Assembly (NCBI GenBank): GCA_021234535.1
Contig: CM037837.1
Span: forward strand, 7,538,218 to 7,602,217
DNA: 64,000 bases
Reading direction: 5' to 3'
Source: Stichopus chloronotus
Taxonomy: Eukaryota; Echinodermata; Holothuroidea; Aspidochirotida; Stichopodidae
This document shows positions 26,701 to 40,800 of the stretch, piece by piece; the first letter of the stretch is position 1, and every line of letters starts with the position of its first letter. Under the pieces are notes generated by a model. That model was not told the DNA's origin. It did not search any database and saw only the letters and a program-made list of their open reading frames with translations. The position numbers were made by a program, and so were the translations under genes.

Positions 26701-29700
26701 TGGTTACTACAGTATATTGCATGTATTAGTGGCAAGGAATCACTAAGCCTCTTGGCTTTCTTGGTAACTGAAAAAGTTGCATATTTTAACCAATCAGATT
26801 CTTTGTCTCATAGCATTTCAGTAGGCTGCACTTTTCTTCAACAAATCAAAAAGCATGTACTGTAACACAGGATGTATACATTGATTTGTCAACATAAAAA
26901 GCAGAGCTCCTGGAGGAAGATGAAGTGTTTTGCGCATATTTGTGGGATTCATGGCGATATTAGACCAATTCTAACGAGATGCATGGTTGAAATGTATCTA
27001 TTCAGTTAGTTTGTGGAAAGATTCAGAAGGAAATCAGGCGAAGATACTAAAATATTTCATTAACGAGTTTGCCGAAGTTATCGATAGTACAACACTAACG
27101 ATTAACGTTAATACGTATGTTAAACCTTACACAGTACAGTGTTAAAGATATCCTAACCATACCACAGCCCGGAGGGTGTCACAGATTAGATTGTGCCATT
27201 GATAGATATCATACTTTGTAGATGGATTTATTGATCAAAGGAAGAACCGAATTGTTTTAAAGGGGTCACCTGTGGTCGAACCCCAAAAATCACATTAACA
27301 CAATATCTTCAAGTAGGAAACTTTGCTGAATGTCATACTTCAAATGTAGATGTATTTTCATCACAGGAGGCAACCTTACTGTTTTCAGTGGGGGTCAAGG
27401 TCATCTGAGTAACTAGAGTCAAACCTCATTAACATGATGTCTTTTGATAAATAGAGCAGAAATGAAATTTAAATACCTTGTTAACATAATATTTTGAGAC
27501 AGGAACCTTGGGATGAATATTATACCTAATGTAAAGTAGATGTGCAATGATTTCCATGATCAACACAAAACTATATTTCGCCAATATATTCAGATTTACC
27601 CGTACACAAAGAAAAGAGATAACATTTCATTATTCAGAACCATCGAAACCGCAATGCATTTTGGCAGTCTGGTTTTCTTTTCCGTCAGCTGGATATTGAT
27701 GACATGTATCAGAACGTCGTGTACGAGACTGCCCTTCATACTGTAACTGTCATAGTTATGCTGACTGAAAACATACCTCCAAGGTAGGTTATCCTGTATG
27801 GCACCATCGATGAGTTTTCTTACATATTATGAAAGATTTGTTATCTTACACAAAACCAAAGATGGGTTATCTTACATACCACCAAAGTTATCTCACATAC
27901 AACCAAAGGTAGGTTATCTTACATACCACCAAATACTGAGTTTATCTTACATACCAGCAAAGATGGTTATTTTACATGTATCACTCAAAATCAGTTATCT
28001 TACCACTAAAGATGAGATATCTTGGGCTTTGTCAGATCCTGTTTCATGTAAGCCTTCACTTGCATTTGCTGACATTTGTCTAAATTTATGTTTTTTTAAC
28101 ACTTTTACTGTTTTGGGAAGACAGAAGATGTCACAATCCAATACAAAAAAAGCACACTGTCTGTTTGTGCTTACATTGAAAATACTGTTAATCCTCCTGA
28201 ATGGTGTAGTCACTGTCAACGTTTCTTGAATGCTGGTTCTCAATGCCTACAACTCTGATTAAAAAGTCATATATTGGGGATGAACCAAAGATAAGATGGG
28301 AAGAAATGCACGTTTGGACAGGTGGCATTTTAGACTGAAAACATTGGAAGCATGGCTTAATTTTTTTTTTGTAATTACCTCATTTATGTACAAACGCATC
28401 GTCAGATTTATATTTTTCCTTGAACCACTAACTGCAGACTTGTGGATACCAGTGTCATCTTTGCTGCCATCCTGCTGGATTCACAGGTCGCAAGTCACAC
28501 TGTGAGTCGTTTTTCTTTTACTTCATGCTTACCTGTCTCAGTACAACTGCTGGACTCTCACTTACAGTGCTCTCGAGTCTTGACTACCTTTTGGAACCGC
28601 ACTGTACCACCATCTGCCATGAAGTGGCGTAGTGCGCCCTCCCCATTCTGTCACCCCTGAGTAATCAGGGTCTAGCAGGTCTTTGCAGTGTATGTGCATT
28701 TTTTTATGTTCCACTGTTGGTGAGTTAGATGGGAGTGCAGTTTTGCTGTGACAGGTAAGTGAGTCACAGTAAAAAAACAAACCAGGTGAGCTTGGACTTT
28801 CTTTACATGATGTATGAATGAATGTCAAATGACTGGTACTGCTGGTGAAGTAAATTTGTGACTGTCTTAGTTTTGGGGATGCTGTTTTTTTGGGGGGGTG
28901 CTGTGAGGCAGGTTGAACAATGGTGGGGTTTGTTTCTTCTTAAGTTAAACCATCCACCAAAACAAAATGAGTCTATAATGACCATAACAGACCATCTGCT
29001 GTTATAATAAGACTTTCCAAATGGAATGATGCAGTGGTGCTATGTCGAGCCTTCTCGGACAGGATTTTGCATAGAGCTTAAAGGCCACATCAGGAATTGA
29101 ATCTGTCAGTCGGGGAGGTATGACCTCAGGGCCATTGCAAAATAAGTGTATGAATATCACCAAGAGTTACCATTAATTGCAATATTTAGCAATCTTTTTA
29201 GCATTGAAAAAGTAAGTATATTGATCATGTATGTGTCCCAAAACAGAACTGAATTTGTGTGACCCTCATAATGTTCCATGATGTGGTCAGTCAGCAGCCA
29301 AATGGTTCCTTCTACTAGCCAAATATTTGATGAACATATCTCAACCTGAACTCACTTACACAGATTGCCATATAAATCTCTGCTGAAAGTGTTAAGATGA
29401 ACTTTACCTGTAGAACTGTGAAGCGTCGAAATTTGTAGAGAATAATTTCCTATTTGTTCCTCCATTTTCGTCATTTTACGTCCATTTTCCTTGGCAGACT
29501 GCGGCCGCCCTACTGGTCAGTCAGCTTCTCTGTTTCGGCATCATGGTTGAGATGCCGGGCGAAGACTTACTGGCAGCCTTTGATTCTGCCCTGACAGACC
29601 TGACTCAGGTAAGACAAAGATATTAGATGAGCGAGAGACAACATACATGTCTGAACTCTACAGTGAAGGGCAGACACAGTGGTGGGAGAGACATGCTTCA

Positions 29701-32700
29701 CATCTGTCCATACTGTCGTAGGGTAACAAGCAGTTTAATTTGAGGAGATGAAGTAAAGTAACTTATTCTTCAGCCAAATTTGACTGATGCAGTCAGATTG
29801 AGTGACGATAGCCACCACCTAGACAATTAAAGATCTAGTTGGACTTTGTCAAACAGATGGCTTGCCTTGTATTTTACCATGTCAGACTTGAGTTTTCATA
29901 TTCTTGTTTTTTTCTTTTTTTTCAACCAAAAACTTGAAGAACCATCAAGACATCACAATGTGTGAACTCATAATGCTATATTTCTGCAGATTTCTTAACA
30001 CACTCCTGAACAATTAATTTTATGTACGAATGATGTAAAAAATTAATCTTCATCTGAAGATGGGAAAGAGTGTTGTGTAGATTTCAAAGATAATTTCACA
30101 CAGGTAAAGGGAAATAAGGGCAGTGTTTAAAATGCATCAACATTTTATTCTAAGAAAATAGCTAATAATTGTTGTTAAACCATGCAGTCTCACCAGTAAT
30201 CATCAGAAATCATGCATCATGTGACTGTTTAAAAGTATGCATGAACAAATTATTCTTGAGCAGTAAAAGACTGAATTTCTATCTTTTAGAAACTTATTTC
30301 TTGAAAAGCTTACCCTCCTTCCTTACTTTCAATTATCTATCATTCTGTGTCTAAAAGTAGTCATTTAAAAATATGATTTTTCTTGTAAAACAAAGTCCTT
30401 AGCTCCCTTTAAATCAGTTACAAGTAACAAGGCATTATTGGTTAAGTTCTAAGTGTGAACATCAGTTCCTGGACATATTCTTCCCAGGCAATTCCTCCTC
30501 ACAATTCCCCTACCTCATCCTCTCTTTACCCAAACCTTTTCTCAACCCAAATCTTTTTCCAGAAGGAATTGTCAGGGGGGAGTTGTCAAAGGGGGAATTC
30601 TTGGGGTTGGGAATTGTTTAGGTTGGAATTGTCTTGGGGAGGTTGCCTGGAGGGGACTATCCTGGGGGAAACTCCCTCAGGGGGAGTTACCTGGTCAAGG
30701 TGAACATCAGTCGTGGTTGCTATGGTAACCCCACCAGTTTAAGATGAATTAGATTTGAATGCTTTTACATAAGAAAGGTTACACTAACAAATTGATGGGA
30801 CTGGAGATGTCAATGACATAACTCATCCATTGTATTATAAAGTAACCTCCAGTGCAGTGATTACTCAGCAGAAACAACGGTTACCCGGGACAATTTCCTC
30901 ATGGACAGCTTTTCTCCTGGACCATTGCTAATGAACAACTCTTACCCAGACAACTTTCTTGCGTATAATTCCAAACTGGACATTTCTCAACTCAGGCAAT
31001 TTCCCCCTGGACAATTGGCACTTGCCCTAAACATCACCCTAACCCTTCCCTGAAGGAATTCATCAGGGGGGGGTAGTAAGTTGTCTGAGCAGAAATTCTC
31101 TGGGTTGGGAATTGTCTGAGTGGGAATTGTCCAAGGGAGTTGTCAGGGGGTAATTGTCAGATAGGAAATTGTCCAGAGGGGAAGGGTCCAGGGGGAAATT
31201 GTTCGGTCACAGATTCGGATAGAATCGTAATTATGATAAAAATGACCGCAGTCTGACAATCGCTCACGAGATTTCAGTCGTGTAAAGAATTCTTCAGCTG
31301 GATAGCTACTTTCTCATGTAATCATCGTCCCTGCTCCGACAGATTTGCGTCCGGTGTCCATTTAATTACGGTGTACTGGACGGTCTGGTGATGCTGCTCA
31401 CACAGATCCTGAATGCCCCACAGAGTATGATGGCAAGATACATGATAGAATCAGGAGTGTGGAACATGCTCTGGCAAAGGTAAACCCGTCAACTTTTGTT
31501 AACTGATGCCGTAGCTGAGTGGATAAAGGCGGTGACATCTGAAGCAATAAAGCTTAGCAGCCAGGGAGACACATGGTTTGATTCCCGGCCGGGTCACAGT
31601 GAGATGGGTTTTTGTGTGAGAGCTGTGTACGTTTTTCTCATTTGAACAGACTTTGTGGGAAAAGTTACCAAATTTGATGTAAAGTTGTTAAGTCAGTCAT
31701 CAGCCGACATGAAGTTGTAATAAACCACACGCTTCTTCCACACTAGTTTAATCACTTAAGCATTGTAAACTAGCTGCCTTTCATGGCCTAACTTGACTTT
31801 GTGTTTCAAACGTGTGATGCATTTTGTTTTTTATTGTCTGGTTGGTCCACTTGGAGTAATCTTTACAGAGAGTTTAGGATCCATTGATACACATGGTTCC
31901 TCTACTGTTGTTACAGCATTGGAACTATTGTATGTCAAACTCTTCATTTAGCAGCTCTATTCTCCTCTGATAATCACCTCCTTCCTCTTGAGACCAATGA
32001 ATAGGGTACTTACCACCCCCAGGGCATGAGTTCTTCAGATTGGCTGGTAAGTTCTACAATTTATGTATGCTATGATCTTATACATGGTATGTTTTACAGC
32101 ATGATCTTGTAGTAAGCTTGAGAACAAGAAGAACAGTTCTTTGCAGACTTCCTGAAAATTTGGTGCCCCAAGTACATTTTAATAGCCACTCTTCGCAATA
32201 ACCTTATCGACGATATGTGTAAAATTATTGGCACAATGCAAAGAAATGTTCTTCACAGGGAGTGAGAATGGAATGGCACAGGCCAACAGAGGTCCATGCT
32301 ATCAAGATGTTAACCATACAAATTTTCGTGCCGCAAAAAAGAGAAGCATATTTCCTTTTCTTTTCTCTCGGTCATCAATTCTTAGGATACTGCAGACGGT
32401 TGGTCTCGGTGAAACTGAAATAGAGAATCTTGACCAGGAGGAGGATAGTGAATGGCAGAAGATGAAGATGGTGAAGAGAGTTCACTGTCTCCCCCAGTGG
32501 TCTTTACTCTCACAAGGAGGATTAATGGCTGCATTACAGGTCATGCTTAGGATATTTACACTGGTGAGTCAGCCTCACACTTTTTTCCTTGTTGCCGCCC
32601 ACAGAATGTAGCAAAGTGAATCAAAAGTCGTTCGTGTTGTTTTCTCAGGATGTTTTCCATCAATGTTGCAATTGTGTTGGTCTTGAATCTTGGTGTCAAT

Positions 32701-34818
32701 TTCCTTTTGAGTGCGAAAAAGCTCAGATTTTTCTCATTCTTGTCACCTACCAGGAACCTTACCAGTGTGTTCCAACACTGTGTTCCCCAGATAGTCTACC
32801 GATGGTGTGTCTGTCCAGCTTGATATCGGAAGAATTTTTGGAAGCCCTAGGAGACTGGTAGGTCTAATCCAGATGGCAGGGCAAAGTAACAGAGTGAAAA
32901 TAGTGTGCCATTGAACCATTGGTAGCAACATGAACTATCATGACATTGACTCGTAGTCAGGAGAACTTGTGGATCAACGTATGATACTATAATTAGACTG
33001 TATCATGTTTTTGAGCTGTTCACTGCAAGGGGTACATTTCATGTTAAGCTGTCAATTTTCTGAAAACCAAGTGTCCGAGTTAACTTAAAAGTCTGTGATC
33101 TAGCAACATACAGATGCACTGAATGAATTCCAAAGGAGGTGGAGGTTGACTCTTAAACTACATTCAGAGACTTCCAACTCCCCCATATGACCTTCCCCTC
33201 TCCCTCGCCTTTCTCTTTGGAGCTAAAATTCCCTCAGAATTCATCCAGGAGTACAACTGTGTTGGTAGACATTTGCTAAAAGCTTTTCACGTTGCACAGC
33301 ATTCATTTTTAGTCGTGAAACGACCCGAAGGAAATCCATTCTGAACATCCATAGATTTTTTTTTTTTTTTTTGATAATATCAATCTCAGTACAATTTTCT
33401 CAAGTTTCTGATCAATTTTAGTCCCAGTTACTTGAATTTTGTCTTCATCTTTCCAATTTCAAGTGCATTGTTGGAAGTGAGCCATGAAGACTTTGCCTCT
33501 GACATCCTAACTAACGTAACACAGCTCCTTTGCTTTCCCTTCGCCATTGATACTCATGCTTCCATGTTGTCTGCTGTCATGGCAACCATGGAGGAGTGCT
33601 ACATTGTCATCAAGCTTGTGATCGGCTGTCAGAGATACGTCAGCCAAATGGAACGCTTGGAGCTCATGATGGGGTTGGTTTCCAGGCTAGTACTGTGTAG
33701 TGAAGACTTTGTGGAACAGTTTGTTTATGCTGAGATGTCCACCGTGAGTATTGGTGGTGTAACATGTACATACTGCACACCATACACCCATAATGGTTGT
33801 GTTGTACATGATGCATGCTTAAGTGTTTTAAATGGTTAACCGTGTCCATTCTGTTTCAAAGTTGTGTGGACATATAACACAACATCAAAGACTGCTTGCC
33901 TAGTGGAGTTTGCTCCATTTAATACTGTCTCCACCACTCTATATCTCTCGTGAATTGCATGTTTTGTGTCTAACTGCTTTTGTACTGTAACTAGCATTAT
34001 GGACAGGAGTAAGTTTTTTCTTTGTTATATATACATTTTTACCCATAGAAGCAAATGCAACATGAACTTAGTCTGGGATGAGGTCTTGTTTTCAAAAAGA
34101 AGGAAAGGAGCAATTATTAGAAGAAAAGAGCAAAGAAATTTTTAAACTTGTCCTAAAGAAAAGATACTGTAAGAGCATTGTTATCATGCAACTAAACTAA
34201 GTTTAAAACATGTAAATCATTTGACAATTTTAAGTGTTAAAAATTTCCTTAGGTAAGCACTGATGTAAGGGACATAGGTTAGAAGTCATCCACAAGGTTT
34301 TATTGCATTGCTGCATACAGTGGATTGTCTGTAGAGTGTGTAAACATACTAGTGACATGTACACCTTCCTAGGAGCAGTTGTGTCAGTAATCAGCCAGCC
34401 AGCCAGAGTAAGGCATTCAGGACCGTTTCATTTTCTTTGTCATCATCTGTAGAACCAGGTGTTTCTCTCCAGGGCGCTTTCATCCAACAGTTCCTCTGAA
34501 TTCCAGAGCGATGCCCTCTCAATCTGTACCCAGCTGGCAAGGTCCTCAGACAAACATTTACCAATGATAAAGAAAGCCGTGTCTGGAGAAAAAGGTTAGA
34601 GTATGTGGTCATGGTCAGCTTTATGTAAAACATGGATAACGTATAAACTGTAAGGATAAATACAAGTGAAATGTATGTTGAAACCAGACCGAGCATTGTC
34701 ACAACATTCAGTATGCATCTGTGAATGTGCAGATTTGTTACAAGCTTGTGTGTGTGGTGTGATACCTATATATGCATTCTATGGATTCAATGCGCATAAT
34801 CTACAATCAATCAATCAG

Positions 34819-34851
<33 letters not shown>

Positions 34852-37800
34852 GAGAAGTATCTTAGATGTTTGTCCAATATGTACTGAAACTCTGACCTTT
34901 TTCATCTTAATATCTACAGATTTTTGAAGTTCAAGTGTATTTTGTGTGAGTCTGTGAGACACTCCTTAAATTAAAAGGAGGAAATCCTTTCATTCAAAAA
35001 CAATGTCAGGCACATTAGATGTGAAGGTATAGCAAATTTTGTAGCAAGGAAAGACTGACAAGTTCCAAAACAAATATTGTAAAATATAGTTGAAGAGAGA
35101 GAATGAATTCAAGTTTCAAAGTCTATTTTTGTTAGGAAGTGGTATCAAAGATGATGCAAATGATATGTGTATACATAGTGAAAACAATTAATCTACCCTT
35201 TGACAAGAATTAATCACGCATAAAGTGAAGTCAGTTTGAAGAGACACCTCTTGTATTTTTCATTTCCCAGAATGTCTTTCAAAAGTATTTTGGAAGTACT
35301 TGATAAAATGGTATACATTTATTCCATATTTTTTTTAGATGACTTTCAGTGTCTGAAGGCACTTCTAGGCAGTACTGATGTGGTGGTGGCGTCCAGAGCC
35401 AGTGGCATGATGGGTAATCTTCTACGACATTCAGATCAGTTCTATGCCGTCTTGAAGAGTAGGCCTGAAGTAATGAGGGAACTGCTAGTGTGTCTATCCA
35501 GCGAAGATGCAGATGTTCGAAAGGTTTGTAAAGTATCATCAATTGCGCCCGATTGACTCCTACTGTGCCTTCTATTCCCCGCTTACGTTATCATATAGCT
35601 GGGTTGTTGGCAATTAGTATTGTGCCCTAAGATTGTAATGTTAGGGGTACAGTTATTATGAATATTAAGACAGTGTGCTCTATTCGTCTAACTGAAGAAG
35701 ATGTTATCCGTGAAAGGGAGAGGCAGGGGAGGTGATGGACATGGGATGGGAGAGGAACTGTGTCTTTATTATTCCAATTTATTCTATCCCAATTTAGTTT
35801 GTTCACTACTTTAACGAACTCATTGCATGTACGTTTCTCTCTTGATCCTTTGTTGATAAGTTTCTTGCAGATTTTTAACTTTATTTGAGGAAATTAATGT
35901 CCTCACTTATGTGCATTGACAGACAAATGTCTCTAGGACATTATGTTCCTGCTGCTGTGTATCCAATTGGAAATTAAGGCACACTTGAGTCAAAAAGCAA
36001 AGGGGAAAATATCGGGTGTAAGCTGGCACTCCCTATGCCAAAAAAATGGAGTAGGGTGCACTAGAAATGAAAGGCTGCACAACTAATTCAGGAGGCATGA
36101 AGGACTTTTGCACCTGGGATCTCTTGTTTGAATACGTTGCTGGTCTTCTTTTTTCTTTTTCTTTCCGTACTACTGGTGTTATCCTGTACCATTTTGTGAA
36201 TCCGACCAAGGTGCATGTGGTCAAGATGTTGGTAATATTCTGAAATGTTGTTCGTTTTCTTCAGTTGGTTCACATTTTAACTTACAATTTTGTCGGTTTG
36301 TATCCTTATTATGTCAAACCCACACGAGTAGAAAATTACAGCCAGTGAAACTGACTATAATTCATTTTGGCATGTGGATGATTAGTATTTTGTTGTTATG
36401 ATTAACAGGCTGCAACCTTTGCTGTTGGCAATGCTGCTTATCATTCCGGTGATCTCTACAGCCAACTGATTCCTGCCATCCCGCCTCTCGTCCAGCTTCT
36501 CTCAGATCAGATGATGAGGACGAAGACAAACGCTGCTGGTAAGATTTGTTTTCTGCTGTTACACATATGAACATCCTGTGTGGGTACTCAATCACCTACT
36601 GGTAAATACTCATGTACAATACATCACTGGTTCAAAGCAAATGGTATCTTTTCTATGCATATGGATGGATGGATGGATGGATGGATGGATGGATGGATGG
36701 ATGGATGGATGCAGTAGCGTATATTGCATGTGTAACAAATTCAGCATGTATGCTAAAGAACACTTTATTGTCATATGAACGTGTAAGATACATGATGTTT
36801 TGTCAACATATGAAGCAAAATGTACCATTTTATGATTTCACTTCAAACTCAAAGTCTAACAGAAGTCATATTTTGGTTGCCCGGGCATGGACTGCGGGTA
36901 CCCAGGTCAAAATTTTGGAACCGATGCAATCACTTAAATGTATATATAAAATGATGGAGGGTTGTACATTGTTTTTCATTGTCAGGTGCTTTGGGAAACC
37001 TCACCAGACACAACCACAAACTATCATCCCAGCTGATCAAGAATAAGGCACCAGAACAGTAAGTAATAAAATTACTTTGATGAAATTCATCTGCCTCAGT
37101 TTTGTGGAGATACAATAGTGAAGGCATCTTTTGTTTGCTCATGCAGTGACAAGTCAAATCTATCCTCATAGAATTAAGCAAACTAGTGACAGAGCTTGTA
37201 TTTTCAACCACATCAGTTTTGTCCCCAAGTTCACATTGCTAAACTTTGCAGAAGTTTCAAACTTAATCTGTGATATGCACATTATTCAGACTTTCAGACC
37301 ATCGTTCAGGCCTTCAGATGGTATGAAGTTGCCAAAGATTTCTCATTGTTCATTGTGTTGACCTCATATGGCCAGGATTTCCTGAAAGGGTTTGATAAAC
37401 ATGTAATGCCAGTGAATTAGACATGGGGTACCAGACACATGCCCCAAGGTGCAGAGTATCTTCATTCTTCCTCAGTGCACAAGAAATGTAACAATGATAT
37501 TTCTGCTGTGTATGATTACATCTCTGCAATGTGAACGTGCAACAATGTGTGGCCAATTTTTGCAGCTGTCTCACAAAATGCAACAAGCAGTGATAAGTTT
37601 CTAAAGATAGACAAGTCGTCTTGTTTCTGTTTGCATGACTGAGAATTGCAGGTTTTGTTGGATACTCTCCTCTGTGCGCAAACTTCCTCCGTTGTACTTT
37701 TCAGTTGCTATAGCAACTACAAAAACTATAAACTTTTTGAGAGGGCAGTATTGAATGTGGGGGAGATTCATCAATCCTTTAAAGAGAAGTAGCTGTAGAT

Positions 37801-40800
37801 CATTTCATTGTATTGAATGCATAATTGCAGCAGTCTGGTTATGCAGTCGTGCAACCAAATCATTTTTGTTCAGGATGCGACCAACATCATGAACCTGTGC
37901 TCTCCCTGTGTCAAAAAAAAAGATTAATTCTGTAATCCATCAGTTGTTAAGAAACCTTTGCTGAGCAATAACAAAGTTTCACATACTTTTATGGAATACA
38001 ATATAATTTTTTGTTGTGTATAATTCCAGCTTGTTGGAAGTTGCCTGTCACGACAGTCGGTACGGCGTGCAGGAAGTAGCTCTGGTTGCACTCAGGACCA
38101 TGTGTAAACACGCAAACTTGAAACAAGTAAGTGAGCATTACAAGTTTTAAAAAGAGTGGATGAAAGAACATTGTTAGCTGGGATTTCTCAGAGACCTTGA
38201 TCTCCACGAAAACTGTCATGAATAACAAATATGGTAGTTGCCCAAGATGCTGAGGTCAAATACAAAGCGACATTCAAAAGTCGTGTCCTATGTGACATTT
38301 ACGAAAACTAATGAGTCTCTTTAGTTTTTGACTAACTATGCAGTCATGTGACAAACTTTTTTCCACTCTCACCTTGTTATAGATATATTAGGGTTCCTGC
38401 CCTTTCTCAGAAATCAATTTTTCATGGCTTTTCCATTATTTTCCCAGAACAAAAAAAAAAATTCCAAAATTCCATGAAGTTCCTCCTGATGTCTTACATA
38501 CACATCTTTTTTAATTCTCACAGCAAATGCCAGTATGAGGTGAAGACAAAAATTTGGTGTTTCAAGTGAGAATACATTTTGACACGTGAGAAGAGAACAA
38601 TGTCATTTTGTGAAATATTCTAGGGTTTCACATCATTTCCCTGAGTTTCAAAACTTTTCCAGGCCTTGAAATGATTTTCCAAAGTTTTTTCCATGTTTTC
38701 CATGACCATAGGAACCCTGATGTATGTAAATGTGTAAAGTACCAATACAAAAATAAGGTGGTGTAGAGCACTTACTATCCCTCAAGTTTCCAATCTTTTT
38801 GAGTATTGTGTCTACCAGTACAAACAAAAAGGGTGGCCTCTTTGGTTTTGATGGCAAGAGAAACCTATGTGGTCATGATGGCTTGTGTGTGTGCTTGTTT
38901 GTGACACTTAACTTGTTTACACATTATCTTGAGATAGGCAATTCCTTGAATTCTCATACTTTGTACATAGATGCCTCATATCAGGTAGAAGAACCCTATT
39001 ACTTTGGTTAAGGTCAAAGATCATCTGAGGTCACCAGAGGTCAAACACCATAAACTTTGTTTACACGATATCTCAAAATGCAAATCATGAAAACGTTTAA
39101 AACTTAGTATGTGGATGCATTATATCCAGTTGAAGAACCCTAAGTTTTTTATGAAGGTCAAAGGTCATATGAGGTCATCAGAGACCAAACACTGAAAACT
39201 TTGGTTTTACAGTATCTCAGGGTAGGAATCATGAAAACGTTTGACCCTTAGAATGTGGATGCATTATATCAAGAAAAAAGAGCTATTGCTTTTAATGGAG
39301 GTCAAACATTATCTGAGGTCACCACAGATCAAACACTGAAAACTTTGTTTAAATAATATCTCAAGATATGAATCATGAAAGCTTTTGATACCTAGTATGA
39401 GGATGCATTATATCCAGAAGAAGCCTCTCATTTTTAATGGAGATCATAGGTCATCTAAGGTTACCAGAGGTCAAACACTGAAAACTTTGTTCACACAGTA
39501 TCTCATGATAGGAATCTTGAAAATTTTTGATACTTAGTGTGTGGATGCATTATATCCAGTAAAAGAACTCTGTTTTTGGTGGAGGTCAAAGGCCATCTGA
39601 GGTTATCAGAGATCAAACACTGAAAAGTTTGGTTTTATAATATCTCAAGATAGGAATCATGAAAACTTTTGATACTTAGTATGTAAATTTGTTACATCAA
39701 GTGCAAGAAGCCTATTGTTTTTGGTGGAGGTCAAAGGTCTCTAATGTCTTTATAGGTCAAACACTGAAAACTTTGTTAACACCATATCTTAAAGGTACGA
39801 TTCATTGTAACTTTTGATACTTACCACGTATCAAGTAGAAGAATGATATTGTTTTTGGTGGAGGTCAACGGTCATCTGAAGTCACCAGAGGTCAAACACT
39901 GAAACTTCATTAACATGATATATCACTACAGCAGTCACGGTCACTTTTTATACTTAGTATTGTAATGTATCACATTTAGTAGACCATGCTATTGGAGGTG
40001 GTAACTTGTTGAGACAGGAAACTTGGATACTCTTCATATTTGGGTTATTTGGGTTGTGTCATATCATGTACACAAATCATCTGTTTTTGGTGGTTACTGT
40101 GGCAGAGTTTAAAAGCTGAAAATCATATGATCACCACATGCCTCAAGGTAGGAAGCATAGATACAGTAGCTTTCATACTTGGTATGTAAAACTTCCCTTT
40201 AGTTAGATGAGGGTCATTGATTTTACTTGAGGTGAAAGGTCATCTGGGGTCACCACCATCAAGCTCTGGGGACCTTACTGCTACAGTCTTTCCCATACAA
40301 TAGTAATGCAGAACATTCAGCCTACAAGATCTATTTCTTGTAAACAATCAGAAGAGAAAGTTGTGGGTTATTTTTGTGTGTGTGTGTGTGAGGTGGTTTG
40401 GAATGTAATCTCTGTATTTCACTTTGTCAATGATGCATTTAATACGAAGCTTTGGGCACCTGTACTGCACCGGTCACTTCTCGGGAAGCATGTTACATCA
40501 CTCCTACACAATATTCGTGAAGTAAATGAAAACAATGAGAGGTGCTCTTTTAACTATTGTATTACATGAAATGGTTCTACGCTTGATAACAATAGATACA
40601 TCAGGAAGGCAACTTTAATGATCACAGTTCACTATGCAACAACCCTCTCACATGATTAATATGGTGACAAAATTTTATTGCCCTTCCCTAAACTTTTTGA
40701 TTTTCATGTCTTTGTAAAGGGTCTCTTGAAACAAAGAGGACTAAACAAACTATCCACTCTAATCCACAACATCCAGTCAACGGACGTCGAGACTCCTGGA

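Noticed and set aside
27798..28229. 143-codon plus-strand open frame
   Set aside because: Most of it is the in-frame translation of the 26-bp minisatellite after exon 18.
28990..29150. Possible third tRNA-derived SINE (GATTCAATTCCTG on the minus strand)
   Set aside because: Only a weak B-box-like motif; no A box and no tail shared with the other copies.
36661..36712. ATGG array as a coding repeat (WMDG frame)
   Set aside because: A perfect microsatellite open in all frames; intronic position in STK36.
38837..40270. Regular ~144-bp spacing considered as a CRISPR array
   Set aside because: Whole monomers are repeated, not short repeats with unique spacers, and the host is an animal.
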